Assembly (NCBI GenBank): GCA_003222835.1
Contig: QHXE01000341.1
Coordinates: 1-12,469, forward strand
Direction: 5' to 3'
Length of the DNA stretch: 12,469 nt
From: Acidobacteriota bacterium
GTDB lineage: Bacteria; Acidobacteriota; Blastocatellia; Pyrinomonadales; Pyrinomonadaceae
Below the pieces are notes generated by a model. The model saw nothing but the letters and a program-made list of their open reading frames with translations. It searched no databases and was not told where the DNA came from. Both the position numbers and the translations under genes were made by a program. How positions within the stretch are numbered: position 1 is the first letter of the stretch; every line of letters starts with the position of its first letter. This document shows positions 6,364 to 12,469 of this stretch, one piece after another.

Positions 6364-8310
6364 TCGACGCTGTAACTCAGCCTCGGCATACAGTCGATCA
6401 ATCACGTCTCGATACTTCTCATTGACCACCCGCCGTTTTACTTTCAGCGTCGGCGTCAGCTCGCCGCCTTCGACCGTCAATTCTTTCTCCAGCAGTGCGA
6501 TGCGTTTGATTTTCTCGAACTGCGCGAGGTTTTGCGTGCGTGCCGCTATCTGACGCTCAAATAGATTGATGATTCGCGGATCGTGACAGAAATCTTCATG
6601 CGTGCGCAGGTCCAGCCCTTTGAATTTGGCATAGGACTCAAGCTGCTCCCATTCCGCTACGATCAATGCCGCCGGAAATCTTCTTTCGCTGCCGATTACC
6701 ACCACCTGATTGACGAAGCGCGAACTCTTGATGAGTTGTTCGATCGGTTGCGGCGAGATGTATTTGCCGCCGGAAGTCTTGAACAGTTCCTTTTTCCGGT
6801 CAGTGACTCTCAGGAATCCATCCGCATCGAAACTGCCAATATCTCCCGTCTTAAACCAGCCATCTCCCGTGAACACTGCGCGTGTTTCTTCGGGCTTGTT
6901 CCAGTAGCCCAGCATGATGTGCGGTCCACGAGTTTCGATTTCCCCGTCAGAGGCGATGCGCACCTCGACGTTTGGAATCGGTTTGCCGGTGGTGCCGACT
7001 CGATTTTCGTCAAGCTGGCCTGCAGAGATCACCGGCGAAGTTTCCGTCAAACCGTAACCTTGCATGATCGGCAAGCCTGCGCCCGCGAAAGCCAGGGCCA
7101 CGTCCGGCGACAACGGCGCGGCTCCGGAAACGAAAATGCGAATTCGCCCGCCCAATGCCTCGCGTAATTTCGCAAATACTAATCGGTCGGCGATCTCGTG
7201 GCGCCGCGAAAGCCAAAACGGAATCGGCCGTTGACTCAACGCAAGTCGCGCCCAGCGCTTTCCAGTCTCAATGGCCCAATCGAAAAGCAAGCCATTCGTT
7301 CTTCCCTTTTCTGCCGCTCTTTCTTTCGCCTTCGCCAAAATCTTTTCATAGATTCGCGGCACGCCAACGAAGACCGTCGGGTGAACTTCGCGCAGATTGA
7401 TTGCGATCTTGTCCAGTGACTCGCCGAAATAGACGCTCATGCCGTGATGCAGATACATGTTCATCGCCTGTCGTTCGAATCCATGCGACAGCGGCAACAC
7501 CGACAATGCGGAATCTGTTTCCCCGAACTCAAAATGGTTCGATGAAGCAAGCAGGTTCGAAACCATATTCGCATGCGTCAACATCACACCCTTCGGCTCG
7601 CCCGTGGTGCCCGACGTGTAAATGATCGTCGCGAGATCGCCAGGTTTTGCCGCGCGAGCCAATTCATCGGCCAATTCGGGGCGTTGACCTTCCAATTCCC
7701 GCCCGCGCGTTTCCAACTGGGTCAGGCTCAGATGATTTTTTTCATGCGGCGCCGCTGGGTACGCAGGCGTCCCTGCCTGCTGGCTCGCAGACTCAGGCGT
7801 GACAGCCCTCTCAGAAGCACGCTGGAAGCGTGCGTACCCGGACGCGTCCGCATCAAAGAGCACTGCGTTTTCGACGTTGCCACCCTCGCGCAAGACGATT
7901 TCAATCTCCGCGAGTTTCGCCGGTGTCGAAACGAACAACGCGCGCGCGCCGCTGTCCTTAAGGATGTATGCGACCTGCGACGGCGTCAGCGTCGGATAAA
8001 TCGGCACACCGACCGCGCCGGCAAAGATGCAACCCTGATCGGCCAGCACCCATTCGACTCGACTCTCAGAAAGCAACGCGACGCGATCGCCTTTGCGAAT
8101 TCCCAATGAATACAGCCCCAGAGCAATCGAGCGCGCACGTCGCAGCATCTCGCCCGCCGACATCGAATGCCACGCGCCATCGCGTTTATAGTTCAGCGTG
8201 TCCGGTTTCGGATGGTTGCGAGCCACGCCTTCGTAGATGTCGACCAGCGTCGTCGGCCCGGCGTCAGCGTGCGGCTCGACCACCTCTAATTTCTCGGCTA
8301 TCTCCACCAT
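6355..8310 (-). CDS. Long-chain fatty acid-CoA ligase (FadD15/LcfA type)
   Basis: A 651-residue AMP-forming acyl-CoA synthetase. It activates fatty acids to acyl-CoA with ATP, probably at the membrane, for beta-oxidation or lipid synthesis. Motifs: P-loop YTSGTTGEPKGV (231-242), VLPLSHGFER (271-280), VGVPRIYEK (315-323), VSGAAPL (394-400), GYGLTETSP (418-426), the hinge and ATP-binding region WFKTGDIG (485-492) and RKKELFKTSGGKYISP (505-520), and the C-terminal catalytic lysine K623 in LTPTLKVKR. It is somewhat longer than usual (near 600) because residues of about 155-187 are encoded by a palindromic repeat. The gene lies downstream of a FadR-type regulator gene in the same direction (gap of about 150 bp holding another repeat), so it is probably under its control. 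ATG 8310 is placed well before the domain. The final RER-stop lies in a repeat arm. Confidence 0.95.
   Translation of the reverse strand: MVEIAEKLEVVEPHADAGPTTLVDIYEGVARNHPKPDTLNYKRDGAWHSMSAGEMLRRARSIALGLYSLGIRKGDRVALLSESRVEWVLADQGCIFAGAVGVPIYPTLTPSQVAYILKDSGARALFVSTPAKLAEIEIVLREGGNVENAVLFDADASGYARFQRASERAVTPESASQQAGTPAYPAAPHEKNHLSLTQLETRGRELEGQRPELADELARAAKPGDLATIIYTSGTTGEPKGVMLTHANMVSNLLASSNHFEFGETDSALSVLPLSHGFERQAMNMYLHHGMSVYFGESLDKIAINLREVHPTVFVGVPRIYEKILAKAKERAAEKGRTNGLLFDWAIETGKRWARLALSQRPIPFWLSRRHEIADRLVFAKLREALGGRIRIFVSGAAPLSPDVALAFAGAGLPIMQGYGLTETSPVISAGQLDENRVGTTGKPIPNVEVRIASDGEIETRGPHIMLGYWNKPEETRAVFTGDGWFKTGDIGSFDADGFLRVTDRKKELFKTSGGKYISPQPIEQLIKSSRFVNQVVVIGSERRFPAALIVAEWEQLESYAKFKGLDLRTHEDFCHDPRIINLFERQIAARTQNLAQFEKIKRIALLEKELTVEGGELTPTLKVKRRVVNEKYRDVIDRLYAEAELQRRER
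7756..7840. repeat. GGGTACGCA palindromic element inside the acyl-CoA synthetase gene
   Basis: Inverted arms GGGTACGCA (7757-7765) and TGCGTACCC (7831-7839) enclose two hairpins: GCAGGC (7763-7768) / GCCTGC (7775-7780), and GCACGCT-GGA-AGCGTGC (7817-7833). The arms and layout match the element at 6271-6344. It lies wholly within coding sequence, is open in the gene's frame, and encodes residues GYARFQRASERA (from G158) through TPAYPAA. That is a low-complexity Ala/Ser/Gln-rich segment lying ahead of the P-loop (231-242). Confidence 0.85.
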
Positions 8311-8331
8311 AGATAACGTTCAATCTGGATT

Positions 8332-8454
8332 CCCTCTCCCTTTGGGAGAGGGTTAGGGTGAGGGCTTAGCGCGGAAGAAGAGAAAACAAATCCAGTCCCT
8401 CTCTGCGCCCGTCGCTGCGCCCCTCACCCCAGCGCTCTCCCTTTGGGAGAGGGA
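8332..8454. repeat. Inverted pair of CCCTCTCCC/GGGAGAGGG palindromes
   Basis: CCCTCTCCC-TTT-GGGAGAGGG (8332-8352) is followed by GGGTGAGGG (8356-8364). The reverse-complement arrangement, CCCTCACCC (8421-8429) then CTCTCCC-TTT-GGGAGAG (8435-8451), appears at the other end. This is a widely dispersed bacterial repeat type. It occupies nearly all of the gap between the TetR regulator stop and the acyl-CoA synthetase start. It could attenuate or stabilise the joint transcript. Confidence 0.85.
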
Positions 8455-8458
8455 GTAT

Positions 8459-9073
8459 TTAACTGCTCACTCCACTTAGAAAAACTTCCATGACGACATC
8501 AGCCATTGGTTCGAGCTTGTAGCTTCGCTTTGAAATGATCCAATTCGTAGCCATCTCGTCCAATGCGCCAAAGAGAATCTTCGCAGCAACCTTCGCGTTC
8601 AATTCCTTCCGAAAGACGCCTTCACGCTGTCCTTCTTCAAACGTGTGACGCAATAACGCCAAATACTCGGCAAAGCCTGCGGCTGAGAACTCTTCCATGA
8701 ACTTCGTCGAGCCGCGCAATTCAACCTGAAACACCACGGCCAGATCGCGGTCGGCTCCCAAACGCTCAAGATGCAGCTTAGCAATACGTCGCAGCTTCTC
8801 GCGCGAATCATCAAGATTCTCGATCAGCTTGCGGCCCGCCGCGATCGCTTCAGCTATGTTTTGATCGAAAATCGAATGCAGGATCTCTTCTTTGCTTTTG
8901 AAATAAAGATAGACCGTGCCGTCAGCGACCTCTGCCGCGCGCGCGATGTCTGCGACCTTGGAATTGAAATACCCATTGCGAGCAAACACCCGGGTAGCCG
9001 CGCGCAGGATTGTGCCCCGCTTGTCGGCGATGGAATTGCGAGATGAAACCCGCTTCTTAGAAGAGCGCGCCAT
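8459..9073 (-). CDS. fadR: TetR-family regulator of fatty-acid degradation, FadR (Bacillus YsiA) type
   Basis: A 204-residue repressor from ATG 9073. The TetR N-terminal helix-turn-helix covers about 20-65, with VADIARAAEVADGTVYLYF (40-58) as the DNA-reading part. The C-terminal domain follows Bacillus subtilis FadR closely, as I recall that sequence: DRDLAVVFQVELRGS (108-122), KILFGALDEMATNWI (165-179) and SYKLEPMADVVMEVFLSGV (184-202). That protein represses fatty-acid-degradation genes and is released by long-chain acyl-CoA. Here the next gene on the strand makes acyl-CoA, as in the Bacillus lcfA-fadR unit. A GTG at 9091 would add six residues. I prefer ATG 9073 because the GTG lies inside the candidate operator, near the expected transcription start. 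Autoregulation is likely. Confidence 0.9.
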   Translation of the reverse strand: MARSSKKRVSSRNSIADKRGTILRAATRVFARNGYFNSKVADIARAAEVADGTVYLYFKSKEEILHSIFDQNIAEAIAAGRKLIENLDDSREKLRRIAKLHLERLGADRDLAVVFQVELRGSTKFMEEFSAAGFAEYLALLRHTFEEGQREGVFRKELNAKVAAKILFGALDEMATNWIISKRSYKLEPMADVVMEVFLSGVSS

Positions 9074-9076
9074 GAA

Positions 9077-9094
9077 TGAATGAGTCGTCACTCA
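9077..9094. promoter_or_regulatory. Candidate FadR operator
   Basis: TGAATGAGTCGTCACTCA is a dyad of half-sites TGAATGA and TCACTCA with a 4-base spacer. It matches the Bacillus FadR box as I remember it (TGAATGANTANTCATTCA) at 14 of 16 defined positions with identical spacing. It lies three bases upstream of the regulator's ATG, where bound repressor would block its own transcription. An overlapping 15-bp palindrome, CGTCACT-C-AGTGACG, covers 9086-9100. Confidence 0.6.
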
Positions 9095-9103
9095 GTGACG
9101 CCT

Positions 9104-9132
9104 AGCCTAACTTGACTTGAAGATTGTCGCAA
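9104..9132 (-). promoter_or_regulatory. Possible sigma-70-like promoter of the regulator gene
   Basis: Read on the minus strand: TTGCGA (9127-9132), a 17-base spacer, then TAGGCT (9104-9109). The match to consensus is modest (4/6 and 3/6). Transcription would start near 9097, placing the candidate operator over the first transcribed bases and ATG 9073 about 24 bases downstream. Position is the main support. Confidence 0.3.
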
Positions 9133-9158
9133 GCCTGAGAGCGAAATACACGGCGTAA

Positions 9159-9257
9159 CTCTGTGTGAATCTCTGTGGTCCTCTGTGCCTCTGTGGTGAT
9201 CACTTTTCGAGGCAGATTCACCACAGAGACACCGAGGCTGCACAGAGAAGCACGGAG
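9159..9257. repeat. Long imperfect hairpin of the CACAGAG type
   Basis: The left arm (9159-9202, CTCTGTGG-like units) and right arm (9214-9257, CCACAGAG-like units) are imperfect inverted copies of about 44 bases around a short centre. It lies in the 307-bp gap between the MscS gene stop (9399) and the regulator start. The rest of that gap holds only the candidate promoter and operator near 9077-9132 and no gene I can support. CACAGAG inverted repeats of this kind occur in many phyla. Confidence 0.8.
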
Positions 9258-9398
9258 TGAGTAACTCATCGCATAAATGCTTGCAACGTCAGATAAAGTT
9301 ACAGACAATCAGCGAAAAGAATCTGAGATTGTGCTTAAATTCGACCAATGTTGGCTGCATAGTCCGTCGCGCATCGGTGAAGAGCGCGTCTTCGCTAT

Positions 9399-10478
9399 TT
9401 AGTCGTCGGCAGCCGAAACATCGTCATCATCATTGAACGAGTGGAGCTCTTCGGTCTCCACCATGTCCTCGCTCGATTCCAACTTTTCAGCTTCACGGCC
9501 ATCGCCAGCGACTTTCTCTCTGGCAATCAGCTTGCCGGCAGAATCGAATTGCAGTGCGCCGTCGCGGATTCTCACCTGGGTTAGCGGGAAGGCAGTCTTA
9601 AGACCGGCTGCGCTGAAAAGTTTCTCGATTCGATAATTGATGTCGCTGCGAATCTGCACGTGTCGGCGGGGGCGATTGGTCCACACCAGCAAGCGAAAGT
9701 CGTTCGACCAATCGGCGAGGTCCATGAACTGGACTTTTGGCGGCGGGTCGTCCAAAACGTTATCAATGCCTTCAGCCGCTTGCAGCAAGGTCTTGGTTAC
9801 CAGTTGGACATCGCAAGTGGTATCGACCTTAAGCGGAATTGCGATGCGCGCGCGCGGGTCCCCGTAAGACCAATTGATCAAGCGGTCCTTCACCATCTTG
9901 GAATTGGGCACGATGATCGAGATGCGATTATTCGTCATCATGATCGTCGTGCGCAGGTTGATGCTTTGCACGTCGCCTTCGTCGCTGCCGATGGTGATGC
10001 GATCGCCGACGCGCACGGGTCTTTCAAACAACAGGATGAAGCCGCCGGCTAAATCGGAAGCGATGTCGCGCAAGCCGAAACCAATGCCCACGGACAGCGC
10101 GGTGAAGAGTACTGCGATCGAAGTAAGATCGATGCTGAACGAAAATTTGAGCGCCCACAGAGCGCCGAGCGCGATAATGATGTACTGCGTGAGCCGCGCC
10201 AGCGTGTAGCGCAGTCCCGGCTCGAGGTAAGCCTTCTTCGTAATCTGGCGTTCGAACAACCGGCTCAGCGTTCGCGAAAGGAGCACCGTGAGAATAAGGA
10301 TGAGCAGTCCGCCCGTCAGCGAGGTCGCTGAAAACTCCGCATTGCCCACCTTGAATTGGTGACCAAGGTAGACCGCAACTCTGCTGAAAACGCCCTTCCA
10401 GCTTTGCCAGAACTCCCTTATGCCAAATATAAAGGCAACGGAATTTGTTTCTGCGATGATCATGACGATGCGCCACAC
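9399..10478 (-). CDS. MscS-family small-conductance mechanosensitive channel
   Basis: A 359-residue inner-membrane channel that opens under membrane tension to release solutes on hypo-osmotic shock. Predicted membrane segments lie at about 52-68, 95-113 and 117-150. The last is the pore helix in the family style: ALSVGIGFGLRDIASDLAGG (127-146), followed by FERPVRVGDRI (151-161). The beta domain signature appears in VQSINLRTTIMMTNNRISIIVPN (170-192), and the alpha/beta domain runs to about 305. A Lys/Glu then Asp-rich acidic tail (about 325-359) is extra and may be regulatory. The start is uncertain: GTG 10478 is used, and ATG 10463 five codons on is equally possible; neither has a clear ribosome-binding site. 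It is divergent from the aminomutase gene. Confidence 0.93.
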   Translation of the reverse strand: MWRIVMIIAETNSVAFIFGIREFWQSWKGVFSRVAVYLGHQFKVGNAEFSATSLTGGLLILILTVLLSRTLSRLFERQITKKAYLEPGLRYTLARLTQYIIIALGALWALKFSFSIDLTSIAVLFTALSVGIGFGLRDIASDLAGGFILLFERPVRVGDRITIGSDEGDVQSINLRTTIMMTNNRISIIVPNSKMVKDRLINWSYGDPRARIAIPLKVDTTCDVQLVTKTLLQAAEGIDNVLDDPPPKVQFMDLADWSNDFRLLVWTNRPRRHVQIRSDINYRIEKLFSAAGLKTAFPLTQVRIRDGALQFDSAGKLIAREKVAGDGREAEKLESSEDMVETEELHSFNDDDDVSAADD

Positions 10479-10637
10479 GCTGGCGGGGACAACACCTACA
10501 CCGCAAATTCTTAACAGCCGACTAACTCTTCAAAATATAAAGGGGCTTGAACCTATCCTACCATCAGCGATTGGCAAGATAAAACTTGGTGGCTGTTTAT
10601 CAAAGGATTGTAGGTAATTCTAAAGGTATTTTGGGTT

Positions 10638-10684
10638 GCCTCGCGAGGCTTACGACCTAATAAACATTAGACTCCTAGCGGAGT
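10638..10684. repeat. Pair of palindromes upstream of the aminomutase gene
   Basis: GCCTCGCGAGGC (10638-10649) is a perfect 12-bp palindrome. Twenty-one bases on, ACTCC (10671-10675) and GGAGT (10680-10684) form a hairpin around TAGC, followed by TTTCTT. The second hairpin is similar in shape to AACCTC/GAGGTT at 1327-1344. The pair may be another dispersed element or a regulatory structure. Confidence 0.5.
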
Positions 10685-10781
10685 TTCTTCGCGTATGAAA
10701 ACGTCCACAGTTAAGTCTCTCTCTCCCAAAGGCCGAGGGGTCTACTTGCAGATCTTGGCACACGGTAAATTGGCGCACTGC

Positions 10782-10810
10782 TTGGCGCGAATCGCTGTTC
10801 AGGGTACTAT
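10782..10810 (+). promoter_or_regulatory. Possible sigma-70-like promoter for the aminomutase operon
   Basis: TTGGCG (10782-10787) and TACTAT (10805-10810) are separated by exactly 17 bases. Each matches consensus at 4 of 6 positions. Transcription would begin near 10817, about 60 bases before the preferred ATG. Confidence 0.35.
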
Positions 10811-10877
10811 GCCACATCCCCTGCGTAAGTGATTCCTTTTGCTTTTCCGAAACATGAATGAGGAAGGCCAGGAACTG

Positions 10878-12155
10878 ATGAACAAGTGGGGCAAGTCCGT
10901 CAGCCCTTGGCGTGATGTGCCGGCCAGCGATTGGCAGGATTTGCGCTGGCAACTCCGCCACTTAGTTCGTACGGTCAAGCAGTTGGGGGATTTGTTGGGT
11001 CTGCCGGAAACTGAAAAGAGGGCCCTGGAACGCCTGCAAAAGAAGTTTCGATTCGCTATCTCACCTTACTATTTCTCGCTGATTGATCGTCGCGATTCTA
11101 ATGATCCGATTCGCCGCATGGTTGTGCCCAGCTCGCGCGAAGAAACGAGCACGGGAACAGAAGATCCGTTGGCTGAGCGCGCAGATCAAGTTGCGCCAGG
11201 GCTGACACATCGTTATCCGGATCGAGTGCTGTTTGTGGTCACGGCCTTCTGTTCCAGCTACTGCCGCTTCTGCATTCGCAAACGGAATTGGAAAGATAGC
11301 GACGCTGCCTCAACTCGCGCCGAGATCGATGAAGCGATTGCCTATCTGCGCAATCACGAAGAAGTGCGCGACGTGCTCATTAGCGGCGGCGATCCTTTGA
11401 CCCTGCCGCTCGATCAACTCGATTACATTCTGAAGGAGATTCGCGGAGTGCCGCACGTTGAGTTCGTCCGCATCGGCACCCGCGAGCCGGTGATGTTGCC
11501 GATGCGGATCACGGGTGATCTATTGCGTCTGCTCGATAAGCATGGGCCGCTTTGGATCAATACTCATTTCAATCATCCGCGCGAGATTACCGAAGAAGCC
11601 GCGGAGTGCTGTGAAAAGCTGGCCCGGCTGGGAATTCCGCTGGGCAATCAGACCGTGCTGCTCGCGGGAGTCAATGACGATATCGAAACGATCAGAGATC
11701 TGTGCCAGACGCTTTTGCGCATTCGCGTGCGGCCGTACTACCTCTATCAATGCGACGCGGTGGTGGGCGCCGATCATTTGCGTACCAGCGTTTGGAAGGG
11801 AGTCGAAATTATTGAATCGATGCGTGGACACACCACAGGTTTGGCAGTTCCTACTTACGTTGTCGACGCTCCAGGTGGTGGCGGGAAAATTCCGCTGGCG
11901 CCCAGCTATCTCGTCAGCGCCGCTCCCAATCACGTCGTGTTGCGAAACTTTAAAGGCGCGCTTTTCAGTTATCCCGAGAACGGAACCGCCATAAACGATG
12001 GCAATCAGGCGGCGAATTCTGTCGCCGATCTTTCGACTGGAAAAGGTAACGGACTGATTCCCCGTGGCGAGCCTCATTACAAACGACGCGATGCATTGGC
12101 CGCCGAGCGCCGCCTCAGTGAGTTGGACCAAGTCGTGACGAACATCAAAAGATGA
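10878..12155 (+). CDS. kamA: Lysine 2,3-aminomutase (KamA family radical SAM enzyme)
   Basis: A 425-residue radical SAM, PLP-dependent enzyme that would convert L-lysine to beta-lysine. With the start at ATG 10878, catalytic residues fall at the same numbers as in the Clostridium enzyme: cluster cysteines C125, C129, C132 (CSSYCRFC), lysine-binding D293 (YQCDAV) and D330 (VVDAP), and PLP lysine K337 (GGGGK). That agreement, and AGGAA a few bases upstream, decide the start; ATG 10854 is an alternative without a ribosome-binding site. PGLTHRYPDRVL and NTHFNHPREITEE are family signatures. The two Asp residues favour lysine over glutamate as substrate. The four zinc cysteines (268, 375, 377, 380 in Clostridium) are absent, with Asp at 268. 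It is longer than EpmB-type enzymes. The stop overlaps the next ATG, so the two products are probably made together. Confidence 0.9.
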   Translation: MNKWGKSVSPWRDVPASDWQDLRWQLRHLVRTVKQLGDLLGLPETEKRALERLQKKFRFAISPYYFSLIDRRDSNDPIRRMVVPSSREETSTGTEDPLAERADQVAPGLTHRYPDRVLFVVTAFCSSYCRFCIRKRNWKDSDAASTRAEIDEAIAYLRNHEEVRDVLISGGDPLTLPLDQLDYILKEIRGVPHVEFVRIGTREPVMLPMRITGDLLRLLDKHGPLWINTHFNHPREITEEAAECCEKLARLGIPLGNQTVLLAGVNDDIETIRDLCQTLLRIRVRPYYLYQCDAVVGADHLRTSVWKGVEIIESMRGHTTGLAVPTYVVDAPGGGGKIPLAPSYLVSAAPNHVVLRNFKGALFSYPENGTAINDGNQAANSVADLSTGKGNGLIPRGEPHYKRRDALAAERRLSELDQVVTNIKR

Positions 12156-12469
12156 AGGTCGCTCTCCTCTACAACGCCCGCCCTGACGTAATTGCTTCGG
12201 ATGTTCCCGACGATGCCTTTGAAGAGTACGACAGCGCCGAAACTATCGAGAGTATTGCCGGTGCACTCCGCAAGCTCGGACTGGTCGTCGAGCCGGTTTT
12301 GGCAGATCGACGACTCCCGTGGCGCCTCGCGAACGGCCAATTTGATTTCGTTTTCAATATTGCGGAGGGAGAAGGACGCCGTTGCCGCGAAGCAGTTCCG
12401 GTTGCCATATGCGAACTACTCGGCATTCCTTTCACAGGTTCGGATGCGCTGACGCTGAGCGTGGCCCTC
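12152..12469 (+). CDS. ATP-grasp ligase of the D-alanine-D-alanine ligase type, 5' part
   Basis: ATG at 12152 overlaps the aminomutase stop (ATGA), and the frame stays open for 106 codons to the window edge. The protein starts MKVALLYNARPDV, then EEYDSAETIESIAGALRKLG (24-43), FDFVFNIAEGEGRRCREAVP (64-83) and CELLGIPFTGSDALTLSVAL (87-106). This is the N-terminal pre-ATP-grasp domain of Ddl-like ligases (compare HG...G...LLE..GIPYTGS in true Ddl). The FNIAEG-GRRCREA form belongs to the Ddl-like group rather than cell-wall Ddl itself. Such enzymes join a carboxylate to an amine using ATP. Coupling to the aminomutase suggests beta-lysine or a derivative as a substrate; that is inference. The ATP-binding half lies outside the window. 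Confidence 0.85.
   Translation, partial: MKVALLYNARPDVIASDVPDDAFEEYDSAETIESIAGALRKLGLVVEPVLADRRLPWRLANGQFDFVFNIAEGEGRRCREAVPVAICELLGIPFTGSDALTLSVAL

Larger units (their letters stand above)
10479..10877. other. Divergent intergenic region, MscS / aminomutase
   Basis: About 400 bases between two divergent genes, holding control signals for both. It contains a perfect palindrome GCCTCGCGAGGC (10638-10649) and a hairpin ACTCC-TAGC-GGAGT (10671-10684). A plus-strand promoter candidate lies at 10782-10810. On the minus strand a weak promoter pair, TTGATA with TATCTT at 16-base spacing, lies near 10570-10600 and could serve the MscS gene. No coding region is supported. Confidence 0.5.

Noticed and set aside
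6583..7167. A 194-codon plus-strand frame opposite the acyl-CoA synthetase
   Set aside because: It is the antisense shadow of a confidently identified enzyme and has no domain of its own.
9102..9308. A 68-codon minus-strand frame upstream of fadR
   Set aside because: It runs across the CACAGAG hairpin, has no family signature and is best explained as repeat DNA.
9370..9398. Possible hairpin GAAGA/TCTTC just after the MscS stop as a terminator
   Set aside because: The stem is only five bases and no T-run follows.
10650..10961. A 103-codon minus-strand frame overlapping the aminomutase 5' end
   Set aside because: It overlaps a strongly supported gene on the other strand and shows no motif.

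Overview
The window looks like chromosomal DNA from a Gram-negative bacterium. It carries lpxB (lipid A synthesis) and two genes whose products have export signals. The gene set, intermediate G+C and many intergenic palindromic repeats would fit an Acidobacteriota genome of the Blastocatellia type. That assignment comes from memory of such genomes and was not tested. I see no phage, transposase, CRISPR array, rRNA or tRNA.

Layout, left to right. 1-147: 5' end of an unidentified basic protein (minus). 148-495: no convincing gene. 496-786 and 844-1269: a small four-cysteine protein and a stand-alone response-regulator receiver (both minus). 1275-1437: an inverted pair of palindromes directly upstream of the receiver gene. 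1500-1829: a DUF971 protein (minus). 1906-1964: nested palindromes that look like the terminator of the next gene. 1976-4156: exported prolyl oligopeptidase. 4240-5418: lpxB (both minus). 5590-6261: an exported protein of unknown function (plus), convergent with 6355-8310, a long-chain acyl-CoA synthetase (minus). 8459-9073: a FadR-type TetR regulator (minus). 9399-10478: an MscS-type channel (minus). 10878-12155: a lysine 2,3-aminomutase (plus), translationally coupled to an ATP-grasp ligase that runs off the right edge.

Functional groupings. The acyl-CoA synthetase and the TetR regulator form a fatty-acid-degradation unit like lcfA-fadR of Bacillus. A sequence matching 14 of the 16 defined positions of the Bacillus FadR box, as I remember it, lies just in front of the regulator's ATG. 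The aminomutase and ATP-grasp ligase overlap by four bases, which suggests that beta-lysine is made and then ligated to something. An osmotic safety channel is divergent from them. The aminomutase keeps every catalytic residue at the same number as the Clostridium enzyme but lacks all four structural zinc cysteines.

The most unusual feature is the repeat load. At least six kinds of palindromic element occur in 12.5 kb, nearly all as inverted pairs. One copy sits in frame inside the acyl-CoA synthetase and codes for about 30 residues. A related copy lies between two convergent genes and supplies the last codons and the stop codon (Arg-Glu-Arg-stop) of both.
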